From: Novosphingobium sp. G106
GTDB lineage: Bacteria > Pseudomonadota > Alphaproteobacteria > Sphingomonadales > Sphingomonadaceae
DNA: 64,000 bases
Assembly: GCF_019075875.1 (NCBI RefSeq)
Contig: NZ_JAHOOZ010000001.1
Span: 2,232,001 to 2,296,000, forward strand
Direction: 5' to 3'
The notes beneath the pieces were generated by a model. The model had not been told where the DNA came from. It searched no databases and saw only the letters and a program-made list of their open reading frames with translations. Below, piece after piece: positions 45,652 to 53,895 of this stretch (positions within the stretch are counted from its first letter, which is position 1; the number at the start of each line of letters is the position of its first letter). The position numbers and the translations under genes were made by a program.

Positions 45652-46929
45652 TCAAGCGCAACTGACAGCAGGAATGGAAAAGACCACCTCTCCACCATAC
45701 TCCCAGTTGCGCAGCTCAATCGAGCCACCATGCTCAGATGCGATAGCTGCGGCAATTGCCAACCCCAGACCATTCCCGCCGGTGTCCGGATTTCGCGATG
45801 CCTCGCCTCGGGCGAACGGCTCGCAGCCGTGGTGCAACATATCCACGCTAAAGCCCGGCCCCCTGTCGCGCACGACCAGGCGTGCCTGGGCTTGAGTGCT
45901 CGCCAAGCTTACACTGGCCGTGGAACCATAACGCAAGGCATTGTCGACGACGTTCTGCAGGAGGCGTCGCAGACCCAGGTTCGAGGCAAATACGGTCACC
46001 GACTGCATGCCATCCACCGTCAGCGGCAAGTCGAGCACTTGGCATTCTGCGACCATTGCCGAAACCAGATCGGCAAGGTCGAACAGTGTCGCCGGCTCGC
46101 TGCCGCTGCGATCAAGCGCGAGGGAATCCTCGATCAGTCGGCGCACGGCGGCAATGTCGGCCTGCGCAGCCTCGCGTTGAGCATCGGGTAGCGCCTCCAG
46201 CCGGAAGGCGAGGCGAGCCAGCGGCGTGCCCATGTCGTGCGCGATCGCAGACAGCATGCGTGTGCGCTGGGTCACCAGATCGAGTTGCGCCCGCTGAAAC
46301 AATGCGAGCGCGCCGGAAACCACGGCGACCTCAGGCGGCGCATTGTCGTTGCCGACGAGGCGCAGTTCGGCGCTGTCGCCGCGCACATGCGCAGCCAGCC
46401 CTTCCAACGGGCGCGTGATCGTGCGCGCCGAAAACCAAGCGAGAGCGATGATCGCGCCGAGTACCAGGATCGTCACCGCTGCGACTGTCACCCACCACGG
46501 CAGCGCAGCGGGCGCGGGGTCGACGCGGACGATGTGCCAGCGCCCGTTGTGCTGCCAGCCAAAGCTGCCTTCGCCGCGCAGGGTGTTCTCCTTGCCGGGT
46601 CCGGGAAACGGCGGAGCGTTGGTGAAGGCGCGCAGTTCTTCGGGATCGGCGCCGAGCTCCTCGGCCAGCCATCGTTCGATCCCATTGTTCCGCGCCTCTC
46701 CGGCCCTCGGTTCGGGTTCGGCTGCGGAGGCTTCTTGGCGCAAGGGGCGCGTGCCCATGCGGTCGACGCTTTCACCTTCGAGCGCCTGAGCCACGTCGCT
46801 GAGTTGGGTTGGCGCGGGACGCGGCGGCGGGCCGATGAAAGTGATCGCGATCATCGCCCCGGCCGTTGCCAGCACCGCAGCGCTCACCAACGCTATGATC
46901 TGCCGGGCAATCGGCTGGCGGCGCAACAT
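45652..46929 (-). CDS. Sensor histidine kinase
   Basis: This 425-residue membrane kinase of the EnvZ type has membrane segments at about 10-32 and 145-166 with a periplasmic sensor loop of about 110 residues. A HAMP linker (SARTITRPLEGLAAHV), HisKA with His in SAIAHDMGTPLARLAFRLE and an ATPase domain (QNVVDNALRYG, VRDRGPGF, NGLGLAIAAAIASEHGG) follow. It starts 1 base after the response regulator stop and is its likely partner. It may regulate the exported dioxygenase upstream or the nearby efflux operon. Signal unknown. Confidence 0.93.
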   Translation of the reverse strand: MLRRQPIARQIIALVSAAVLATAGAMIAITFIGPPPRPAPTQLSDVAQALEGESVDRMGTRPLRQEASAAEPEPRAGEARNNGIERWLAEELGADPEELRAFTNAPPFPGPGKENTLRGEGSFGWQHNGRWHIVRVDPAPAALPWWVTVAAVTILVLGAIIALAWFSARTITRPLEGLAAHVRGDSAELRLVGNDNAPPEVAVVSGALALFQRAQLDLVTQRTRMLSAIAHDMGTPLARLAFRLEALPDAQREAAQADIAAVRRLIEDSLALDRSGSEPATLFDLADLVSAMVAECQVLDLPLTVDGMQSVTVFASNLGLRRLLQNVVDNALRYGSTASVSLASTQAQARLVVRDRGPGFSVDMLHHGCEPFARGEASRNPDTGGNGLGLAIAAAIASEHGGSIELRNWEYGGEVVFSIPAVSCA

Positions 46930-46930
46930 C

Positions 46931-47683
46931 TCAGCCGCGCTGGACGGAAACGGCTAGGCTATAGCCGGCCCCCCGGACGGTGCGGATCAGGTCGCCGCCG
47001 CCGCGTTCGGTAAGCTTGCGGCGCAGACGGCTGACGTGGATGTCGATTGCGCGATCGAAGCTGAGCCCCTCGACGCCGTGGATCGCGTCGATCAGCTGGT
47101 CGCGGGTCAGAACGGCACCGCGTGCATTGACCAGCGCGGCGAGCAGCCTGATCTCGCCGGAGCTCAGTTCGGTGCGATGCCCAGAGGGATCGCGGACCAC
47201 CCAGGCGCGCTCGTCTAGCTGCCAACCGGCGAATTTCAGAACGGCAGCCGCGGGCGCTGGCAAATCGCGGTCGCCCCTGCGGCGCAGGACCGAGCGGACG
47301 CGCGCCAGCAGCTCGCGCGGATTGCAGGGCTTCGCGACATAGTCGTCGGCACCAATCTCGAGCCCGATGATCCGGTCGATGTCGCTGGCAAGCGCCGAGA
47401 GCATGATCACCGCCGGGGCCGCGGGCCCCTGTAGCGAACGCAAACACGACAGCCCATCCTCGACCGGCAACATGACGTCGAGGATGACGAGATCGACGCT
47501 CGCCTCGTCGAGCGCTTTTCGCATGGCTGCGCCGCCGTCAGCTTCGCGCACGATGAAGCCGTGCTCGCGCAGGAAGTCGGAGATCAGCTGACGCAGCGCG
47601 GCGTCATCGTCAACCAGAAGGATGGATTCATCGGCCACCCGGCCTGCATCGCCAATCGCCTCGTTGATTGCAAGCCGGGCCAC
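46931..47683 (-). CDS. OmpR-family response regulator
   Basis: This 250-residue transcription factor has a receiver domain (LVDDDAAL, Asp in VILDVMLPVEDG, Lys in VAKPCNP) and a C-terminal winged-helix domain (SSGEIRLLAALVNARGAVLTRDQL, DRAIDIHVSRLRRKL, TVRGAGYSL). The long form starts at GTG 47683; a GTG at 47638 giving MADESILLVDDD would remove 15 residues of unclear value and may be the true start. It lies 10 bases after the dioxygenase stop, so the three genes form one unit. Confidence 0.92.
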   Translation of the reverse strand: MARLAINEAIGDAGRVADESILLVDDDAALRQLISDFLREHGFIVREADGGAAMRKALDEASVDLVILDVMLPVEDGLSCLRSLQGPAAPAVIMLSALASDIDRIIGLEIGADDYVAKPCNPRELLARVRSVLRRRGDRDLPAPAAAVLKFAGWQLDERAWVVRDPSGHRTELSSGEIRLLAALVNARGAVLTRDQLIDAIHGVEGLSFDRAIDIHVSRLRRKLTERGGGDLIRTVRGAGYSLAVSVQRG

Positions 47684-47693
47684 TGCAAGCCGC

Positions 47694-48590
47694 TCAGGTC
47701 GCGATGCCGATGGTCGTCGTGGACGTATAGCCTCCCGCGACGCTGCCCGTCGTGGCCGGAGTCATCACCGCCATCTGCGCCGTTGTGTTGTCCCCGAAGA
47801 TGCCATCGCTCGAAATCGAAACCCTTGAGTAGTTGGTGGCGCTGCTGCTGTAGGCTGAAGTGGCATAGACCGCCGAGCAGGCAGCGGCCGGCAGCGCGAG
47901 CTGCGAAGTCAGCACCGCGTAACGCCCCGACGTGGCGTTCGCCAGGCTCGAGAACACTTCGAAATGGATGTGCGGGTAGCGGCCCGAATAGCAGCCGGGG
48001 AAGATGGTGGTAAAGGTCACCTGGCCATTGCTGTCGGTCACCTGCACGCCGCGCAGGTAGCTCTCCGTCGGCAGACCATAGAGCGAATATTCGCCTTCGC
48101 GGTCGCAGTGCCAGAGATAGACTGCATAGCCGGCAAGCGGCGCGCAGCCGTTGTTGACGTTGGCCAGCGTCAGCGTGACCGTCAGCTGCACGCCTTGGGC
48201 CGTCGTCGTACTGTTGATGAAGCTCGACCGGATGTCGCTGCGCACGATGCCGCTGGCGACGAGCGCGTTCGAGGTAATGCCGTTCGAACTGTTAGTGCCA
48301 TCGCCCGGGTATGGCCCGGCTGTCTCTCCCGCGGCGGTGCCGCATGAGGCCGAGGTGGCGCTGGCCGTAGGCGTGGGCGTGGCGGTCGCCGTCGCGCTGG
48401 GGGTTGGTGTGGGTGTTGCGGTCGTGCCGGTGCTGGCCGAAGAAGAACTGCCGTCGCCGCCGCAGGCTGCGACCAGCGCGGAGGTGCCAACCGCGCCCAA
48501 CTGTCCCAATGCGCGCCGACGAGCCAACAGCTTGTCGAGCGCCAGCAGGTCCTGTCGCAGGCCACGATCGTGGCCGCCAAATTCCTTCAT
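47694..48590 (-). CDS. Exported intradiol ring-cleavage dioxygenase family protein
   Basis: This 298-residue protein has a twin-arginine-like start (ARRRALGQLGAVG) and a lipobox (VAAC, Cys43), so it is probably a Tat-exported lipoprotein. A low-complexity Thr/Pro/Ala/Ser linker spans about 48-82. The intradiol dioxygenase domain has all four iron ligands visible: Tyr168 (GEYSLYG), Tyr201, His207 and His209 (YSGRYPHIHF). It may cleave catechol-like compounds in the periplasm. It is the first gene of a unit with a response regulator and sensor kinase, which is unusual. Confidence 0.88.
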   Translation of the reverse strand: MKEFGGHDRGLRQDLLALDKLLARRRALGQLGAVGTSALVAACGGDGSSSSASTGTTATPTPTPSATATATPTPTASATSASCGTAAGETAGPYPGDGTNSSNGITSNALVASGIVRSDIRSSFINSTTTAQGVQLTVTLTLANVNNGCAPLAGYAVYLWHCDREGEYSLYGLPTESYLRGVQVTDSNGQVTFTTIFPGCYSGRYPHIHFEVFSSLANATSGRYAVLTSQLALPAAACSAVYATSAYSSSATNYSRVSISSDGIFGDNTTAQMAVMTPATTGSVAGGYTSTTTIGIAT

Positions 48591-48999
48591 CGCGCAAACT
48601 CCCGATTGCTCAGGCGTGAGGTCTAGCGGTTGATCGTTTCGGCGGTTTTTCGACTTCGTTTCGACTATGTAACAGGAATGCCAGGTTCCAGTTCAACCGC
48701 ACGATCGCTAATCTTCATGCCGTCAGGCTCGTGCCCAAACAACCAAAGCGACACTCGCAACTGAACGGATGGCGGCTTACGAAAGACCGATGCGATCCTC
48801 CGAATGTCCGATTTATCGGCGGAATAGTTCTTAAGGACGGTCTCGCGCAGGACGAACATCTTTGCCGCAGCCAAACCCGCTACTCTGGCCCGTGCTGTCG
48901 ATGACGGCAGCATCGCCGATCCGCGCCGACACACCTACCAAGCGATGGTTTGGTTGCGACTGAGGCTGACTAAGGAGGAACCGCTTCGCATTCCGCTCG
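48591..48999. other. Gene-poor intergenic region
   Basis: No convincing gene is present. A 64-residue open frame on the minus strand starting at 48859 is basic and has no recognised family. The region contains the dioxygenase-unit promoter (minus strand) and a diverged copy of the dispersed repeat at 48802. Confidence 0.4.
48802..48825 (+). repeat. Dispersed short repeat, diverged copy
   Basis: GAATGTCCGATTTATCGGCG followed by GAAT keeps the GAAYG start and the TCGGCGG end of the repeat consensus but differs in the middle. Confidence 0.4.
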
Positions 49000-49083
49000 T
49001 CAGCCCAGATAGAACAGCCAGATGTACCACGCAACCAGCGCTACGAAGACAATGCCGCCTGCGCAACTGATGACTCTCGTCAT
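49000..49083 (-). CDS. Possible 27-residue membrane microprotein
   Basis: An ATG at 49083 opens a 27-codon frame ending TGA at 49000. After MTRVISCAGG almost the whole product is one hydrophobic segment rich in aromatic residues (VFVALVAWYIWLFYLG). GGGAAAAG precedes the start. Similar tiny single-span proteins accompany membrane stress systems and transporters, and this one lies about 150 bases downstream of the efflux operon end on the same strand. Evidence is limited to composition and start context. Confidence 0.4.
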   Translation of the reverse strand: MTRVISCAGGIVFVALVAWYIWLFYLG

Positions 49084-49231
49084 GGGCTTTTCCCGTGGTT
49101 GAGATACGCCGCTCGAAAACCCTACGCACTGAGCGGCCAATCCAATCAACGGGGATGAGCGCAGTTCCCTTCGGAAAGAGAAGCGCGAAAAGGAAAACTC
49201 CCGGCGATAAGTAGCCCGGCTAGACTCGCTA

Positions 49232-50698
49232 TCACGAAACGATTGGGGCGTTGTTGATAGCCGAGGCAGGGGCTGTCGCCGTTGAAGCAGCGTCCCAATT
49301 GCCTCCTATTGCCTGTATCAGCGCGACGGCTGCGGTCTGACGATCGACCACGACCTGCACGCGCGCCTGCCGCGCCGCGTAGGCCGCGGTCTGGGCGGTG
49401 ACGACGCTTGCGTAGTCGATCGTGCCGGCCAGATACTGGTTGCGGGCGATCTGCTCGGCTCGGTCGGCCGAAGTCGCTGCCTGGTCGCGCATCTTCGCCT
49501 CGTCGGCATAGGCGGACACGGCGGCGAGCTCGTCCTCGACCTGCTGGAACGCCGTGAGCGCGGTCTGGCGATAGACCGCGGCGGCCTGGTCGTATTCGGC
49601 ATGGGATTGCGCGAGCCGGGCCTTGTTGGCGCCGAAATCGAGCAGCGTCTCGACCGCGTTCAGGCCCAGCGACCACAGCGTAACCGGCGCTGCGAAGAGA
49701 TCGCCGATGCCCGTCGCCGAAAGACCCGCGCCGGCGCTCAGCGAGACCTGCGGGAAGAAGGCGGCGCGCTGGATGCCGATGCCCGAATTGGCCGCGGCCA
49801 CACGGCGTTCGGCCGCGGCGATGTCCGGCCGGCGCTGCAGTACCGTCGACGGGATCGTGCCGGGCACGTCGGGCACGACCGGGCTCCAGGCAACCGGTGC
49901 TATGGCGAAACTCGATGGATTCTCGCCGGCCAGCACGGCGATCGCATGCTCGAAGGCAGCGCGCTGGCGATCGAGGTCGCGGCGATCTGCCTGTGCATTG
50001 CTCAACGCGGTCTGCGCCTGATCGACGTCCGAATGGGCGACAGTGCCCGCCTTGTACTTGTTCTGCGTGATCGTCAGGGCACGGTCGTAGGCAATCACCG
50101 TCTGGTCGAGCAGCAGGCGCTCGGCGTCGATCCCGCGCAATTGCAGATAGTCGCTCGCCAGTTCGCCGCGCGCAGCCAGGGTCGCATTGGCGAGGTCTCC
50201 GGCGCCGGCCTGCTCGCTCGCGCGCGCCTGGTTGACGCCGTTGCCTAGCCGGCCCCAGAGGTCGGGCTCCCAGGTCGCGGCGATCTGCGCCGTGTAGCGT
50301 TGCCCGGTCGATCCCGAGCCGTTGAGCCCGCTGCCGCCGGTCGTCTTGCTGCCCGCGTCGGCTGCGTTGATCTGAGCCGTCACCGCCGGGAACAGCGCAG
50401 CGCGCTGCTCGCGCGTCACGGCGCGCGCCGCGGCATAGGCGGCGCGATACTGCGCCACGGTCTGGTTCGTGACTTCCACCTTCTCGACCAGCGCGGTCAG
50501 CACGGGATCGCCGAACAACGCCCACCAGGCGCCCTTGGCCACGGCATCTGAGGGTGCGGCCGAAGACCAGCCGGGCGCTTCCTTGAAGCTTTCGGGCAAT
50601 GGTGCCAGCGTCGGCCGGTGATAGGCCGGGGCCATGCTGCAACCGGAAAGGAGCCCGGCAATGGCCAGCGCGGCGATCAGAGGGCGGGAACGGATCAT
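49232..50698 (-). CDS. RND efflux outer membrane lipoprotein (NodT/OprM family)
   Basis: This 488-residue outer membrane channel protein has a lipoprotein signal (AIAGLLSGC) and two repeats of the outer membrane efflux (OEP) domain with long helices (GELASDYLQLRGIDAERLLL, AVYRQTALTAFQQVEDELAAV). It would form the trimeric exit duct for the pump encoded upstream. It overlaps the permease gene stop by 4 bases and ends the operon. Length is typical. Confidence 0.93.
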   Translation of the reverse strand: MIRSRPLIAALAIAGLLSGCSMAPAYHRPTLAPLPESFKEAPGWSSAAPSDAVAKGAWWALFGDPVLTALVEKVEVTNQTVAQYRAAYAAARAVTREQRAALFPAVTAQINAADAGSKTTGGSGLNGSGSTGQRYTAQIAATWEPDLWGRLGNGVNQARASEQAGAGDLANATLAARGELASDYLQLRGIDAERLLLDQTVIAYDRALTITQNKYKAGTVAHSDVDQAQTALSNAQADRRDLDRQRAAFEHAIAVLAGENPSSFAIAPVAWSPVVPDVPGTIPSTVLQRRPDIAAAERRVAAANSGIGIQRAAFFPQVSLSAGAGLSATGIGDLFAAPVTLWSLGLNAVETLLDFGANKARLAQSHAEYDQAAAVYRQTALTAFQQVEDELAAVSAYADEAKMRDQAATSADRAEQIARNQYLAGTIDYASVVTAQTAAYAARQARVQVVVDRQTAAVALIQAIGGNWDAASTATAPASAINNAPIVS

Positions 50699-53600
50699 GC
50701 GGGGGCTCCCTCTGGCAACGGGGCGTCACCGTGGCGGCTGAGCAGCCGCTCGTGATCCGAGCGGCGCCGGAAACGGTCGAGCGCGAGATAAACGACGGGG
50801 GTGGTGAGCAGCGTCAGAAGCTGGCTGGCGCAGAGCCCGCCGATGATCGCGATGCCCAGCGGCCGGCGCAGTTCGGCGCCATCTCCGAAACCGATCGCCA
50901 GCGGCAAGGCGCCGAGCGCCGCGGCCATGGTGGTCATCAGGATCGGCCGGAAACGCAGGATCGACGCCTCGCGGATCGCGTCGAAGGCGCTGAGCCCGCG
51001 GGCACGCTCGGCATCGAGCGCGAAGTCGATGATCATGATCGCGTTCTTCTTGACGATGCCGATCAGCAGGATGATGCCGATCAGCGCAATGAGGTCGAAC
51101 TGGCCGCCCGTCACCACCAGCGCGAAGACGGCGCCGACCCCGGCCGAAGGCAGCGTCGACAGCACGGTCAGCGGATGGATCGCGCTTTCGTAGAGAATCC
51201 CGAGCACGATGTAGATCGCCAGCAACGCGCCGAGGATCAGCAAGGGCATGCTGGCGGTCGATTGCTGGAACACCTTGGCCGTGCCGCCGAAATCGCCGTG
51301 GACCGTCGCCGGCAGGTGGAGTCCGGCCTGGACCTGCGCGATACGCTGGGCCGCATCGCCCAGGGCGACGTGCGGCGGCATGTTGAAGCTGATCGTCGCT
51401 GAAGGTTCGGCATCGGTGTGGTTGACGCTGGCATTGGTCGAGCCGGTCGCCCAGTGGGAAACGGCCGACAGCGGCACCATGGTCAGCGCAGTGGTCGACA
51501 CGGCGTTGCCCGCGGCGAGCGCGCTGGCAATCGGCGTCGAGCCGGCCGCGACGCCCGGCAAGGTGGGCACCGAGTTCTGACTGCTGGATACCGGAACATA
51601 GAGGTTCGCCAGTGCATCCGGCGTGCCGTTGAACTGGGGCGCCGCCTCCATGACCACGTGATACTGGTTGAGCCCCGAATAGATGTTCGCCACCTGCCGC
51701 TGGCCGAACGCGTCGTAGAGCGTCTGGTCGATCGCCTCCATGGTCACGCCGAGCCGCGCAGCGGCGTCGCGGTCGACGGTTACGAAGACGTCGGCACCGG
51801 CATCCTGCTGGTCGACGTTGACGTCGGCCAACACGTCGGCCTGCTTCTTCAGTGCATCGGTCAGCCGCTGCGCCGCATCCTGGAGCTGCGCCGCGCTTTC
51901 GGCCTTGAGCACGTATTGATAGGTCGAGTTGCTCTGCCGCCCGCCGACTTGCAGATCCTGCACCGGATTGAGAAAGGCGGTGACGCCGCTGATGCGGCCG
52001 AGCTTGGGGCGAAGGCGAGCGATGACTTGGTCGATCGCCGGCCTTTGCCCGCGCGGCACCAGCGTGGCGAACAGGAAGCCCCCGCCCGCCCGGCTACCGC
52101 CCGAAAAGGCGACCACGGTGCTCACCGCCGGATCGCTCTTGATCACCTTGACGATGCGGGTGAGCTTGGTCTGCATGTCGTGGAACGAGATGCTCTGATC
52201 TGCCCGGATACCCCCCATGATCGCGCCGGTATCCTGGCTGGGAAAGAAGCCCTTGGGCGCGAGCACGATCAGATAGACGTTGAGCGCAAGCGTGCCCGCC
52301 AGCAGCAGCAAGACCGCGCCGCGATTGGCCAGCGCCCAGTCGAGGCTGATCGTATAGCGCGCCTGCGCGAAATCGAATGCTCGGCGTGCGGTGCGCATCA
52401 CCCGGACTTCGCGCTCGTTCGCGCGCAGCACCTGTGCCGCCAGCATCGGCGTGGTGGTCAGCGAAATGACGAGGCTGATCGCCACGGCCGCCGACATGGT
52501 CAGCGCGAATTCGCGGAACAGCCGGCCGACGAGGCCGCCCATGAAGATCAGCGGCGTGAAGACCGCAATCAGGCTGACCGAGATCGACAGCACGGTGAAG
52601 CCCACCTCGCGCGCGCCCTGCAAAGCGGCGTCGAAAGGCCGGGCGCCTTCCTCCAGGTGGCGACTGATGTTCTCCACGACGACGATCGCATCGTCGACGA
52701 CGAAGCCGGTGGCGACGGTCAGCGCCATCAGCGACAGGTTGTCGAGGCTGAAACCGGCGAGGTACATGATGCCCAGAGTGCCGAGCAGCGAGGCGATAAC
52801 CGCCACGGCCGGAATCAGCGTTGCGCGCCAGCTTCGCAGGAACAGGCTGACGACCAGCACGACCAGCAAGGTCGCGATCAGCAGGGTCACTTCCACTTCG
52901 TGCAGCGAGGCGCGGATCGTGGTCGTACGGTCATTGGCGACGGCCAGCTTGATGTCGCCCGGCATGGCCTTCTGCAACGCGGGAAGCTGGGCCTTGATCG
53001 CATCGACCGTGGCGACAATGTTGGCGCCCGGCTGACGGCTGATCACCACGGGCACGGCCTTGCGCCCGTTGAACAGGCCCATAGTGCGCACGTCCTCGGG
53101 CCCGTCGACGACATCGGCGATGTCGGACAACCGCACCGCCGCGCCATTGCGCCAGGCGATGATCGTGTTCCGATAGTCGGCGGCGTGCAGCCCGGGCTGG
53201 TTCGAATAGACCTGGAACGCATTGTCCGCGACATCGACCACGCCGCGCGGCCGGTTTGCGCTTTCCGATTCCAGCGCGGTGCGCACGTCCTCCAGCGCGA
53301 TACCGTAACGCGAGAGCGCGACCGGGTTCAGCTCGGCCCGGACCGAGGGCAGCGCCGCGCCGCCCAGCTCGACATTGCCCACACCCTGCACCTGCAGCAG
53401 CTTCTGCGCGACGATGTTGGACACCGCGTCATAGATCTCGGAAGGGCTGTGCGTCGTCGAGGTCAGCGTCAGGATCAGGATCGGCGCGTCGGCCGGGTTC
53501 ATCTTGCGATAGCTGGGATTGGTCTTGAGCGTGGTCGGCAGGTCGGCCCGCGCGGCGTTAATCGCCGCCTGGACGTCGCGCGCGGCGCCGTCGATGTTGC

Positions 53601-53895
53601 GCGACAGATCGAACTGGAGCGTGATCTGGGCCGAGCCGACGCCCGAGCGCGAGCTCATCTCGGTAACGCCGGCGATCACGCCGAGCCGATGTTCGAGCGG
53701 AGCCGCCACAGTCGACGCCATCGTCTGCGGGCTCGCGCCGGGCAGGTTGGCCTGGACGACGATCGTCGGGAAATCGACCTGCGGCAGCGGCGCGACCGCC
53801 AGCGAGAAGAAGGCAGCGACGCCCGCGAGCATAAGCCCCAAAGTCAGCAGCAAAGTGCCGACCGGGCGGTGAATGAAAGGCGCTGCGAGGTTCAT
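50695..53895 (-). CDS. mdtC: RND efflux permease, MdtC/MuxC type
   Basis: This 1066-residue inner membrane proton-driven drug exporter has 12 predicted membrane helices, the N-terminal FIHRPVGTLLL start and two large periplasmic loops. The conserved proton-relay aspartates lie in GFVVDDAIVVVENISRHLEEG, and GLLVGRLFREF-like and IGIVKKNAIMIIDFAL segments are present. It forms a heteromeric trimer with the preceding permease, as in MdtBC. Overlaps both neighbours by 4 bases. Likely substrates include bile-salt-like compounds, novobiocin or aromatic compounds, but this is inferred from the family only. Confidence 0.94.
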   Translation of the reverse strand: MNLAAPFIHRPVGTLLLTLGLMLAGVAAFFSLAVAPLPQVDFPTIVVQANLPGASPQTMASTVAAPLEHRLGVIAGVTEMSSRSGVGSAQITLQFDLSRNIDGAARDVQAAINAARADLPTTLKTNPSYRKMNPADAPILILTLTSTTHSPSEIYDAVSNIVAQKLLQVQGVGNVELGGAALPSVRAELNPVALSRYGIALEDVRTALESESANRPRGVVDVADNAFQVYSNQPGLHAADYRNTIIAWRNGAAVRLSDIADVVDGPEDVRTMGLFNGRKAVPVVISRQPGANIVATVDAIKAQLPALQKAMPGDIKLAVANDRTTTIRASLHEVEVTLLIATLLVVLVVSLFLRSWRATLIPAVAVIASLLGTLGIMYLAGFSLDNLSLMALTVATGFVVDDAIVVVENISRHLEEGARPFDAALQGAREVGFTVLSISVSLIAVFTPLIFMGGLVGRLFREFALTMSAAVAISLVISLTTTPMLAAQVLRANEREVRVMRTARRAFDFAQARYTISLDWALANRGAVLLLLAGTLALNVYLIVLAPKGFFPSQDTGAIMGGIRADQSISFHDMQTKLTRIVKVIKSDPAVSTVVAFSGGSRAGGGFLFATLVPRGQRPAIDQVIARLRPKLGRISGVTAFLNPVQDLQVGGRQSNSTYQYVLKAESAAQLQDAAQRLTDALKKQADVLADVNVDQQDAGADVFVTVDRDAAARLGVTMEAIDQTLYDAFGQRQVANIYSGLNQYHVVMEAAPQFNGTPDALANLYVPVSSSQNSVPTLPGVAAGSTPIASALAAGNAVSTTALTMVPLSAVSHWATGSTNASVNHTDAEPSATISFNMPPHVALGDAAQRIAQVQAGLHLPATVHGDFGGTAKVFQQSTASMPLLILGALLAIYIVLGILYESAIHPLTVLSTLPSAGVGAVFALVVTGGQFDLIALIGIILLIGIVKKNAIMIIDFALDAERARGLSAFDAIREASILRFRPILMTTMAAALGALPLAIGFGDGAELRRPLGIAIIGGLCASQLLTLLTTPVVYLALDRFRRRSDHERLLSRHGDAPLPEGAPA

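Noticed and set aside
48665-48934. Minus-strand frame of 89 codons before the small membrane ORF
   Set aside because: No family, no convincing start, and it runs through a copy of the dispersed repeat; kept only as intergenic.
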